DNA of 10,847 nucleotides. Origin: Paraglomus occultum (Eukaryota > Glomeromycota > Glomeromycetes > Paraglomerales > Paraglomeraceae). Of the stretch, positions 1 through 6,562 are shown piece by piece; within the stretch, counting starts at the first letter, position 1; every line of letters begins with the position of its first letter. The DNA lies in contig CAJVPJ010001286.1 in the NCBI GenBank assembly GCA_910592205.1, positions 1 to 10,847 on the forward strand, in the 5' to 3' direction. Below the pieces are notes generated by a model. It did not search any database. It was not told the origin of the DNA and saw only the letters and a program-made list of their open reading frames with translations. Both the position numbers and the translations under genes were made by a program.

Positions 1-369
1 TCCAATACTGATTGTGGCACTTGGTCAATTTGTGGCACCTGCTGTGTGGCATAAACTACTCCGCTTTAGCCTACCCCCATATTTGGTAGGGATAAGCACA
101 ATTTTGCGCCACTGGCGGCCACCCAATGAGAGTCAGAGCTGATGAGAAAAATTCATGTGACTGCCGACAAACGTGCGCTACCATGACCAATAAAAATTTT
201 GACCTATAAACGCATCCTGGTTGACTACTATACTAAGCATTTCATTGGGTTTCCCGTGACTCAATAAACCTTCTCTACCTGTTAAAATCTTTGTGTACTT
301 TCTATCGCGCGGGAGATAATTCCACGTGAATCTAATTTTTTAAAATTTTTTTTGATAATCCGAATCACC
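1..369. other. Intergenic / upstream DNA, no gene seen
   Basis: I see no convincing coding region here on either strand. The only structure is a short direct-repeat cluster at the left edge (listed separately) and AT-rich runs near 335-350. The last part is probably promoter or 5' leader of the gene that starts at 459, but no TATA-like or other promoter element could be fixed with confidence. Confidence 0.5.
12..51 (+). repeat. Short direct repeats of TTGTGGCAC
   Basis: The 9-mer TTGTGGCAC occurs exactly at 12-20 and 30-38 (18-bp step), and a shorter copy, TGTGGCA, lies at 45-51. Closely spaced short direct repeats like this are common inside or just within transposon ends. No matching inverted copy was found in the window, so its origin is open. 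Confidence 0.4.
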
Positions 370-408
370 ATGTCTTTCGTGGATAAGCACCTCCTGATTA
401 CCGCATAA
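370..408 (+). promoter_or_regulatory. Upstream ORF 1 (12 codons) in the putative leader
   Basis: An ATG preceded by CACC opens a 12-codon reading frame ending in TAA at 406-408. It lies 50 nt before the main start at 459 and in a different frame. If the transcript begins upstream of 370, scanning ribosomes would meet this ATG first, in a context at least as good as that of the main start. Whether it is transcribed cannot be told from sequence alone. Confidence 0.45.
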
Positions 409-435
409 CCTCCTCCTTACCAAATAGTTTGTTAC

Positions 436-459
436 ATGCGGTTTACGACTTGTCCGTAA
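436..459 (+). promoter_or_regulatory. Upstream ORF 2 whose stop overlaps the main start (TAATG)
   Basis: ATG at 436 opens a seven-codon frame ending in TAA at 457-459. The last A of that stop is the first base of the ATG at 459-461, giving TAATG. Such an overlap fits termination-reinitiation control in eukaryotic leaders, but may be chance in AT-rich DNA. It lies 27 nt after the stop of upstream ORF 1. Confidence 0.45.
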
Positions 460-2603
460 TGCAGAAATATTGCACAAATAAGCGATTGATTCGATATGCC
501 TTGATCAAATTTAGAAACTTTCACTCAGTGACAAAATACAGCATACTATACCAAAAATACGATAACACAGAGCTCGGTCGAAAATGGGATGATCGATTTC
601 CAGCTACTGAGGGGGGAGAACGAAGGGGAAGATTCAATGATCGGTTTACATTTAATAATAGAGGAGAAAGAAAGGAAATGGGTGAACCTAGTGAAAGAGA
701 AAATCGAAGTGAAAAGTGGGACGACCGCTTTAAATATAATGACAGGGAAGAACGGGGCAGACGAAATGACCGATTTAAATCTGATGAAGAAGGAAAGGGA
801 AGGTGGGGTGATCGTTTTAAGTATATCGAAGAAGAACGAAGGGGGAGGTCCGATGATCGGTTTAAGTTTAGTGATAAAGAAGAACGAAGAAGAAAATGGA
901 GTGACCAATTTGAATCTTATGAATCAGAAGAACGGATTGACCGGAAAAAAAAAGACGATCACATGGAGCTCGGTCGAACATGGGATGATCGATTTCCAGC
1001 TAATGAGGGAGGAGAACGAAGGGGAAGATTCAATGATCGGTTTACATTTAATAATAGAGAAAGAAGAGAAAGGGTGGGTGAACCTAGTGAAACAGAAGAC
1101 CGAAAAGGAAAGTGGGACGACCGCTTTAAATATAATGACAGGGAAGAACGGGGCAGAAGAAATTACCGGTTTAAATCCGATGAACCTAGTGAAAGAGAAG
1201 ACCGAAGAGAAACGTGGGACGGCCGCTTTAAATATAATGACGGAGAAGAATGGGGCAGACGAAATGACCGATTTAAATCCGATGAACCTAGTGAAAGAGA
1301 AGACCGAAGAGAAGCGTGGGGCGGCCGCTTTAAATATAATGACGGAGAAGAACGGGGCAGACGAAATGACCGATTTAAATCCGATGAAGGAGAAGAACGA
1401 AGAGGAAGATCCGATGACCGCTTTAAGTTTAATGATAAAGAAGAGCGAAGAAGAAAATGGAGTGACCAATTCAAATCCCACGAATCGGAGGAACGGATCG
1501 ACCGGAAAAAGAAAGATGATCCATACTTGTCAAAGGCACCAGAACCCAAAGTTTATAGCTGGAAGGGTCGAGGAAGTAAGAAAGCAGCTTTGGGTGAAAG
1601 CAATAAAATGGACTTTGATCCGGAAACCATTGAAGCTCGTCGCTTGTGGCGAGCGAAGTTCGAATATAATCATGAGTATCCCGAAGAACTTGCTCGAGTG
1701 CACGGTGTTACAAATCCAAAAATTCTTCATCTCCAAAAACTTCGTGAGAACCGTCAATACAGAGAAGAAATGAAACAGCTTACTGTTCAAGGCGAAGCGC
1801 CTGTTCGCGCTCTACATCAACGAGGTATCCCGATTACTAATTTATATATAACTGCTCCGCATAGACCTAAAACAAAATACGAAATTCAACCGCCAGCATT
1901 GGATTTCATCAAGAATCCTCATCAAATACCAGCAGATCAATACTACCTGATCAGCATTGATATGACAAGGAAAGTGTTGGGAACTGCATCAAGACCAGAG
2001 GATCACGAAATTTTTGCCGAAATTTCTTTCCCTAATATTCCGCTCCCTACTGATAAAAAATTAAATAAACTGTTAATCATGGATGGAGTCAACGAGGCGA
2101 CAGATGTTGGCTCTCTGATAAGAACAGCGAAAGCACTTGGATATGATGGATCATTTATGGGTGAGAAGACTTGTGATGTATACGACGACTTTGTTCAGCG
2201 ATTTAGTGGGTTCCATTCGATAACATGGCCTCATATAAGTGGCAACCACGAGAAATTGTATAATCTAATAATTGAGAATGATCTCAGTCTTGTTGTTGTT
2301 CAAGTACTACCAGTTAATCAATCAAACCCGCCACCAAGGAAGCTTAGTGATGATTCGAATCTTTTGTTCTGGACATTACCTCGTGATCTTGACACACCTT
2401 TTCCTAAAAAGATTGCTACGTATATATCAGTCACCGGACCGCGACCATTGTTAAACCAACTCGTAACACCAAGTGATAAAAAGAGGCCTAATGTATGGTA
2501 TATTACCATACCTATGAAACCAGAGGTCTCTAAAATGGACATAAGTGCTGCTGGAGGGATTGCTATGTTTGAGATAGAAAGAATGCTGGCAAAAAGCAAT
2601 TAA
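459..2603 (+). CDS. Putative mitochondrial SpoU/TrmH-family RNA 2'-O-methyltransferase (MRM3/YsgA-like) with repeat-rich N-terminus
   Basis: The 714-residue protein starts at the first in-frame ATG (459); the frame is open from 387 but has no earlier ATG. Residues 1-35 are basic, hydroxylated and nearly free of acidic residues, like a mitochondrial presequence. Residues 38-354 are tandem charged repeats built on W-x-D-R-F and EERxxR. From about 417 the protein resembles the MRM3/YsgA branch of SpoU enzymes: NPKILHLQKLRENRQYRE (419 on) is typical of the substrate-binding domain, and DVGSLIRTA (549-557) is motif 1 with the catalytic-type Arg555. Relatives 2'-O-methylate large-subunit rRNA using S-adenosylmethionine. 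Odd points: the usual Asn of motif 1 is Asp549, motif 2 reads VTGPRP (658-663) without the usual G-x-E, and motif 3 has Asp694 for Asn. Activity is therefore uncertain and a structural role is possible. No intron is needed across 2.1 kb. Family assignment is firm; the exact orthologue and substrate are inferred. Confidence 0.85.
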   Translation: MQKYCTNKRLIRYALIKFRNFHSVTKYSILYQKYDNTELGRKWDDRFPATEGGERRGRFNDRFTFNNRGERKEMGEPSERENRSEKWDDRFKYNDREERGRRNDRFKSDEEGKGRWGDRFKYIEEERRGRSDDRFKFSDKEERRRKWSDQFESYESEERIDRKKKDDHMELGRTWDDRFPANEGGERRGRFNDRFTFNNRERRERVGEPSETEDRKGKWDDRFKYNDREERGRRNYRFKSDEPSEREDRRETWDGRFKYNDGEEWGRRNDRFKSDEPSEREDRREAWGGRFKYNDGEERGRRNDRFKSDEGEERRGRSDDRFKFNDKEERRRKWSDQFKSHESEERIDRKKKDDPYLSKAPEPKVYSWKGRGSKKAALGESNKMDFDPETIEARRLWRAKFEYNHEYPEELARVHGVTNPKILHLQKLRENRQYREEMKQLTVQGEAPVRALHQRGIPITNLYITAPHRPKTKYEIQPPALDFIKNPHQIPADQYYLISIDMTRKVLGTASRPEDHEIFAEISFPNIPLPTDKKLNKLLIMDGVNEATDVGSLIRTAKALGYDGSFMGEKTCDVYDDFVQRFSGFHSITWPHISGNHEKLYNLIIENDLSLVVVQVLPVNQSNPPPRKLSDDSNLLFWTLPRDLDTPFPKKIATYISVTGPRPLLNQLVTPSDKKRPNVWYITIPMKPEVSKMDISAAGGIAMFEIERMLAKSN
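570..1520 (+). repeat. Two-copy long repeat inside the coding sequence (396 and 555 bp)
   Basis: Copy 1 (570-965) and copy 2 (966-1520) both open with GAGCTCGGTCGA and end in a run coding for lysines and aspartates. They match closely along most of their length. Each is made of smaller W-x-D-R-F units, so the block is a higher-order repeat. Copy 2 is longer because it holds two extra 102-bp units. All steps are multiples of three, so the reading frame is kept. The block encodes residues 38-354, mostly Arg, Glu, Asp, Lys and Phe, probably disordered. Confidence 0.9.
1167..1370 (+). repeat. Tandem pair of 102-bp (34-codon) units
   Basis: Units at 1167-1268 and 1269-1370 differ at only four of 102 positions by eye, and the next 12 or so bases from 1371 restart the unit. 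Each encodes RFKSDEPSERED followed by an R-R-E-x-W-x-G-R-F-K-Y-N-D stretch. The high identity compared with the older long repeat indicates a recent expansion, and copy number could differ between strains or nuclei. Confidence 0.9.
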
Positions 2604-2657
2604 ATTTGATGTTCTTAATTAAATCAATTTGTAATATCATTCTTAGAATATGTTGTA

Positions 2658-2663
2658 AATAAA
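2658..2663 (+). terminator. Canonical polyadenylation hexamer AATAAA
   Basis: AATAAA lies 55 nt after the stop codon of the methyltransferase-like gene, in an AT-rich stretch. This is a plausible 3'-end signal. The cleavage site itself is not evident. Confidence 0.55.
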
Positions 2664-2815
2664 TTGAAATGTTGTGCAAACCAGGATGTTCTTTAACCGA
2701 ATAACTATTTAACCTAATCCTAACCGGATGGCATATGTTGGGCGACAGTTGAATATCCATGAACAAATCAACTGAGTGCTTAACTCGGATACAATAACTA
2801 TAAAACAAGTACTTA

Positions 2816-2867
2816 GTGAGAATTCTCACCTATTTATTCCGATGGAATAGATTCCATGTGGGGTGAG
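2816..2867. repeat. Nested inverted repeats
   Basis: GTGAGAATTCTCAC at 2816-2829 is a perfect 14-bp palindrome. Next to it ATGGAAT (2842-2848) and ATTCCAT (2851-2857) form 7-bp arms around a 2-nt spacer, enclosed by CTCACC (2825-2830) and GGTGAG (2862-2867). Such nesting could be a protein-binding site, a small transposon end or a structured RNA. Nothing favours one of these. Confidence 0.55.
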
Positions 2868-3480
2868 CTCTGACCAATTTTTCCACCCAATACGACGCTT
2901 CGCCGTCACTGAATGTCACGGTTAACTAACGAATAAGCAGGACTTATTTGTATGTACATATTCCATGTCAGTATATTCTTACCGTGAAAATGCCTTTTAT
3001 CGCAAAAAGGTTTCTGGGCTTGTCAATTGAAACCACACGCGTCCGGCGGCTTCGGGGAGTTTAGCCTGCTGATGACTCTCCTTTTAGATTTTTGAAGGTT
3101 CTTTTTTCTTTTTTTGTTCGGGAAGGCCGAATGAAAATTATTATCCCTTAATCAGGAATAGTTGAAATGATTAGGTTTCATATGGCACATGTAAGATAAC
3201 CTAATGTTTCTGAACGTGAGAAACGTACTGGGCTTGCCACCCTTTAAATCCCCCATTAATTCACATCTCTAAATCGTTGAGTCAAAAAAAATCCCACGCA
3301 AAGAAATGTTAACTGATCAGGATTCCTAATACAGTATACATATACAAATAATTTGTACATGTGTAACTCGGTCAATTTCCAAAAATAAACGCGTAAAATC
3401 AATGGATCAAAACTATTATTTACAAACAAACTTATTTCGCGCTTTACTCAAAACAAAAGTGTAAAAGTCTCAGTCCGTTA

Positions 3481-3522
3481 ACAAAAGACAAACGACAAAC
3501 GACAAACGACAAACGACAAACG
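3481..3522 (+). repeat. Heptamer tandem array (ACAAACG)5 with one imperfect leading unit
   Basis: Five exact ACAAACG units cover 3488-3522, preceded by ACAAAAG at 3481-3487. It is a simple 7-bp microsatellite in non-coding DNA just before the Tc1 relic, and likely length-variable. Confidence 0.95.
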
Positions 3523-3594
3523 ATGTTATATTATTGGGAGAAGGGAATACGCGAAGCCCCTATTATAACTTAAAAAAAAATTAAAAGAAAAAGA

Positions 3595-4014
3595 GATGTA
3601 AAGCACAGAGGGGGAAATAGTCGCAAAAAAATTACAAGTAATATTGATGCTCGTAGAATTGGCGAGTAAGTTAAAGGAGAAAGGAACTGTGGTCTCTCGC
3701 ATAACTGTAGGACGTCATTTGGCTGAACATGGTTATAAAATAACCTTCCCCTTACCACTCCAATGCTAACAAAGAAAATCGGGGTAATATGGGCCAGAAA
3801 CCACTTAAATGACAATTGGAAACGGACAATTTTCACTGATAAAATATCATTCCAATTGTTTCGGAACACAATTAAACATTAGTAATAATATTAGCATAAA
3901 GGGGCAAGGTCAATACGTCCAATGCCGAAAGATTGACGCAAAATAATGGCGTGGTTTCTGTGGAAAAGGGAAGACCAGTCTCTTTGCTTCAGCCATATAA
4001 TCGGCTTCTTTTAA
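3595..4014 (+). pseudogene. Tc1/mariner-type transposase relic (truncated, frameshifted)
   Basis: Fragments in shifting frames line up in the order of a Tc1-family transposase. An early piece (3595-3669) ends at a stop. Next comes the helix-turn-helix end, GTVVSRITVGRHLAEHGYK (3683 on). Then PMLTKK (3760) runs into WARNHLNDNWKRTIFTDK, which is the start of the DDE domain; Asp at 3838 is the first catalytic acid. Stops follow at 3880 and 3934 (the latter in place of an expected Arg), then RKIMAWF. The residue after that Asp, normally Glu in TDE-type motifs, is Lys. The second and third catalytic acids were not found, so the 3' part is lost or too diverged. At least two frameshifts and two or more stops make it non-functional. 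No terminal inverted repeats could be fixed. Family recognition is by motif; confidence is good. Confidence 0.75.
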
Positions 4015-4150
4015 GTTTTCAAATAAAGTCTAAATCATATTATTTGGAGCAATATTGATATGTGATGAGTTAGAAAAAAATTTGATCGTGCCATTTTTTT
4101 TGAACACCATTGTAAATGTCTATATCGAGTGCTAGTTCAAAACATTTACA

Positions 4151-4480
4151 ATGACGGAGAACATAACAAAAAGGAAAGCTCGGGTGTGGGTTTTTTGATG
4201 TGAGCGTAATGAAAGGTCAGCGAGCTTTTTGATAAGTTATGCAATACAGGCTATGCCGCCATTGATAGTGTTTCCACGTCGCATCGAAACACACAATGCT
4301 GCAAAAAGTTTGTCTGATGGATTGCGAGTATGTCTAAGATATATAATTGCTAGTCAGAAGAATGCCGAAATCCGTGATTTTTGTTTATTATTATGTCAAT
4401 GGATTGTTACAGCAAGTCTTCCACTATTATTGGTCAATGACGAGAATTTAGACCTTAATTTGTCATGTGATAAACGATAA
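4151..4480 (+). pseudogene. Possible BED-type / hAT-like transposase relic
   Basis: ATG at 4151 opens a frame reading MTENITKRKARVWVF, then a TGA at 4196; a one-base shift instead gives VWVFFDVSV. K-x-R-x-x-V-W-x-F-F is how BED zinc fingers of hAT transposases often begin, although the zinc-binding Cys and His pairs are not visible. The same frame continues after the stop for 94 codons and includes QWIVTASLPLLLVNDENL, which resembles the W-I-V-x-x-x-x-P-x-x-V-v-e-n segment that follows BED fingers in hAT proteins. It ends at TAA 4478-4480. The rest of a hAT transposase (RNase H-like and dimerisation regions) is absent. The call rests on short motifs, so it is tentative; another decayed helical protein is possible. 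Confidence 0.4.
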
Positions 4481-5351
4481 AGCCAGAATATTCGAAGAAC
4501 TTACAATTATTAATTTGCGGTACATCACACGTTCATAATAATAATAAGCACCACTTTATTTTTCGGAGGATAGCAAAACTAATGTATGTATTATTCCAGA
4601 AACTTTAGTCATCACAATAACATAATTACTGAGGTCTGGCCATTTCAAATTCAGACCACTAAAGAGTACAATAAAAACACTGATATTTTGCTAATGCATA
4701 TTCGAACGAATACTTCCATCGCGAGGCTTTTATTCACAACAATGCATAGTTTGTATTTTTATAAGATATTGTTAAATAGTTATTTTTAGGGCATGCTTAA
4801 GTCTTCCATCATTTGGCCTATGCTGAAATTCGCGCTAGTATTCCATGGTCATCTGGCTGTGGTAACTGTTCATGATTAATTAGGGTGGCCGTGAGCCGGC
4901 ACTGTATGCTTATTCACTTCACATAAAACCTCCAAAGTGGTTAAAAGCTTATCTCTCGGACAAACAACGAACATTTATTCAACTAAAAAAGTTCGCGTTT
5001 TACAATACTATATTCTCATCCAACAATCACAATTTTAATCATGTAGAAAGGAAACCGGTAGAGCCAGATAATTCAGGCAATCAGAACGACGAACCCTTAG
5101 CTCTTTACAAGTTCCGAAAGCATTTTCATTCTTATCATTCCCATTTACAGCACTATATTTAGCATGTTGAGAAATCCTCTACAACAGTCGAGTTTTGTCT
5201 TCATATATCGGGAGTGGTCTTTGTACGCTAGAGCTTGTTAATATTACTAATAAATATGATCGGTTACGTTACTAAACTTGCAAATAAATCATCCAAGCTG
5301 AATAGATGAAATATTTAGCAATGTGAATTCGTTCGATCGACCGTACCTCAG
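4481..5351. other. Intergenic DNA, no gene seen
   Basis: All frames are cut by frequent stops and no protein motif was recognised. The right part should include the 3' untranslated region of the NDUFA2-like gene, which is transcribed leftwards. No canonical polyadenylation hexamer was seen within about 150 nt of its stop codon on that strand. Confidence 0.5.
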
Positions 5352-5799
5352 TTAAGACGTTTCTTTGACCAATTTTTCCAGTTCAGCTTCTACATCCTTT
5401 GCCGATAAATTATCAAGAACTGCTTTCTTCTCTATTCCATAATCTATGAGATATAAAACAAGATAGCTATCAATCGTTTATATAAGTTCAACAAACGCAA
5501 CATGCATGCGCGCTCATAACACTGACCGTAACGAGCAAAAAAACGTGCTTCTACTCCAGCAGCTTCTCTTACAAGGAAAGGGAAATGCGGGTTCTGCCTT
5601 TTCAACTCTGGATATGATTCTTTAAGAAATTCCCTATATAAAGGAAAAGCTCATGGTTCCCATTCTCAACTAAACATTGTCATACTGTTCATATTGTTGA
5701 TATTTAAGCTCACCTAACACCGTCGCTAGTGTTTGATTTCTGGCAGAAATGAATTCTTAGCTCTTTTAAATTCTTTGAAATGAGCCCTTTCCACGACAT
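5352..5799 (-). CDS. NDUFA2: NADH:ubiquinone oxidoreductase (complex I) accessory subunit NDUFA2 / B8 / NUO-10.5
   Basis: Three exons read on the minus strand: 5799-5714, 5633-5527 and 5443-5352, joined by GT-AG introns of 80 and 83 nt. They encode 94 residues (human protein: 99). ELRIHFCQKSNTSDGVREFL (residues 13-32) is the family signature, followed by a Y-P-E-L-K-R-Q-N-P segment, VREAAGVEARFFARY and a C-terminal LDNLSAKDVEAELEKL helix. The family (L51/S25/CI-B8 domain, thioredoxin-like fold) sits on the matrix arm of complex I. It is imported without a cleavable presequence in known species, and none is seen here. Cys19 matches the first conserved Cys of animal NDUFA2, but the second Cys of the animal disulfide is replaced by Ala. 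The start is the ATG that gives the expected N-terminal length. The reading frame is intact after splicing, so it is probably functional. A transposon-end-like motif begins about 85 bp upstream of the start codon. The identification is strong. Confidence 0.93.
5444..5526 (-). other. Intron 2 of the NDUFA2-like gene (83 nt)
   Basis: It begins GTCAGT after the G at 5527 and ends CTCATAG at 5444. Splicing joins G with AT to give a GAT codon after the conserved F-A-R-Y segment and keeps the frame to the stop at 5354-5352. Confidence 0.88.
5634..5713 (-). other. Intron 1 of the NDUFA2-like gene (80 nt)
   Basis: On the minus strand the intron begins GTGAGC right after AG at 5714 and ends TATATAG at 5634. 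Joining the flanks restores an AGG (Arg) codon in the conserved G-V-R-E-F-L stretch, which fixes both boundaries. Confidence 0.9.
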
Positions 5800-5884
5800 C
5801 CCTAGAGAAAAAATGATATTTTTATCGCTTGATGCAAATGGCCTATCAAAGTTACTACCATCATGTGATTTATCCGTCCTCCCC

Positions 5885-5909
5885 TACAGTCACATTGGCT
5901 TATAGTCAC
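5885..5909 (+). repeat. Transposon-end-like motif, copy 1 (TACAGTCAC...TATAGTCAC)
   Basis: TACAGTCAC at 5885-5893 is followed 16 bp later by TATAGTCAC at 5901-5909. Two further copies lie at 6068 and 6503 in the same orientation. A TA dinucleotide followed by CAGTCA is how many pogo/Tigger-type terminal repeats begin. No inverted partner (GTGACTGTA) was found in the window. Confidence 0.5.
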
Positions 5910-5919
5910 AATTTGATTC

Positions 5920-6053
5920 TCTACCCTCGCTTGGGGAGTTAATACGCAGTTGTAATTAAAGGAACTCAAATGTACGATTCCACAAAAGGTACTTTCGTAG
6001 ATTTGTCAGTTCTTGACGTGATGCAGATATTTGGTAGAGCTGGTCGCCCGCAG
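5920..6053 (+). pseudogene. Orphan fragment of an ASCC3/Slh1-type Ski2-like RNA helicase, first cassette, motif VI
   Basis: STLAWGVN (5920-5943) matches the segment just before motif VI. About 10 bp seem to be missing, after which [20 protein letters not shown] begins in another frame and continues to [15 protein letters not shown] (ending 6053). Q-x-x-G-R-A-G-R-P is helicase motif VI. The T-F-V-D-L[10 protein letters not shown] wording fits the first helicase cassette of ASCC3/Slh1 (ribosome-quality-control/activating-signal cointegrator helicase) better than Brr2. The fragment ends CAG followed by GTATGC, which looks like an exon/intron border. The expected next exon (F-D-x-x-G-x-G) is not recognisable downstream, nor are other parts of this roughly 2,000-residue protein. 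The frameshift and isolation indicate a relic copy, either captured or broken by transposons. Confidence 0.75.
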
Positions 6054-6067
6054 GTATGCTATTACTA

Positions 6068-6093
6068 TACAGTCACATCATAGTGATAGTCAC
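6068..6093 (+). repeat. Transposon-end-like motif, copy 2
   Basis: TACAGTCAC at 6068-6076 is followed 17 bp later by GATAGTCAC at 6085-6093. It lies 14 bp after the end of the helicase fragment and about 45 bp before the pogo-type transposase relic begins, so it is a good candidate for that element's left terminal repeat. Confidence 0.55.
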
Positions 6094-6138
6094 AGGGCTA
6101 AACCAATTTACTATATTGTAGTGAATAATCTTTACACA

Positions 6139-6438
6139 ATGTCCTCATAACATCAACCAAAAAAGAGTTCAATTGAGTATTGACAATAAACGCGAAACTT
6201 GTGAATACGCGAAACAAAATTTGACCTTGAACCATGCAGACATTGCCTTAATAATAAATATAATTTTAACATGAATCGCTCAAAATTCTATCCAAAAAAG
6301 AGAAATGGCTTCAACAAAACAGGACCCTAGCACACATTCTGCTAAGTATCCTAAATTGAACAAAGCTATGGAACTGTGGGTAAACTAAACCAAGCTATTG
6401 CCAAATATCTGAACCTGCTCAGTCTCAAAAAACTTGAA
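6139..6438 (+). pseudogene. pogo/Tigger-type (CENP-B-like) transposase relic, N-terminal DNA-binding part only
   Basis: From ATG at 6139 the sequence soon shifts frame (6158 on) to KRVQLSIDNKRETCEYAKQ, then NLTLNHADIAL, which is the first helix-turn-helix of pogo/CENP-B-type proteins. Next comes KILSKKEKWL in another frame (about 6280-6310). TKQDPSTHSAKYPKLNKAM and ELWVN follow (to 6385), then QAIAKYLNL in a third frame (6391 on). This second part is the start of the CENP-B-type second DNA-binding domain. Stops at 6272 and 6386 and at least three frame changes make it dead. The DDE catalytic domain is missing; the next recognisable feature is another end-like motif at 6503. Identification rests on several consistent motifs in the right order. 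Confidence 0.72.
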
Positions 6439-6502
6439 TGAACTCAAAATCGAATCTTATTTTACAAAATAACTAATCACATGACCATCAATGATCCCTT
6501 TA

Positions 6503-6527
6503 TACAGTCACCCCTCCTTAGAGTCAC
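6503..6527 (+). repeat. Transposon-end-like motif, copy 3
   Basis: TACAGTCAC at 6503-6511 is followed 16 bp later by TAGAGTCAC at 6519-6527, in the same orientation as copies 1 and 2. It may be the left end of a third, otherwise eroded element, or a fragment of the same family. A looser GCAGTCAC occurs at 6575 without the TA. Confidence 0.5.
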
Positions 6528-6562
6528 TGGGCCGTGGGTAGGTCGACTGAATAGAGAGATAC

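Larger units (their letters stand above)
2604..3480. other. Intergenic region, no gene seen
   Basis: Beyond the polyadenylation signal this stretch holds many stops in all frames. It contains a nested palindrome at 2816-2867 and a small TTCGG/CCGAA stem at 3117-3131. GC-richer segments near 2860-2930 and 3040-3080 stand out from the AT-rich surroundings and may be old mobile-element sequence, but no protein similarity was recognised. Confidence 0.5.

Noticed and set aside
429-458. A longer start of the methyltransferase-like gene at TTG 429
   Set aside because: Nuclear fungal genes rarely start at TTG, and the ATG at 459 gives a plausible mitochondrial presequence.
924-1549. Minus-strand frames of 128 and 185 codons over the repeat block
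   Set aside because: They lie opposite the purine-rich repeats of the plus-strand gene, share its 102-bp periodicity and show only low-complexity Ser/Phe-rich composition. They are shadows.
2318-2829. Minus-strand frames of 93 and 88 codons over the gene's 3' end and trailer
   Set aside because: The first lies opposite conserved methyltransferase coding sequence; the second covers the 3' trailer and has no motif.
3570-3869. Minus-strand 99-codon frame
   Set aside because: It lies opposite the Tc1 relic, whose plus-strand motifs are clearly recognisable. The minus-strand frame has no motif of its own.
4586-4789. 67-codon plus-strand frame
   Set aside because: Low-complexity composition typical of AT-rich DNA, no recognised motif and no supporting context.
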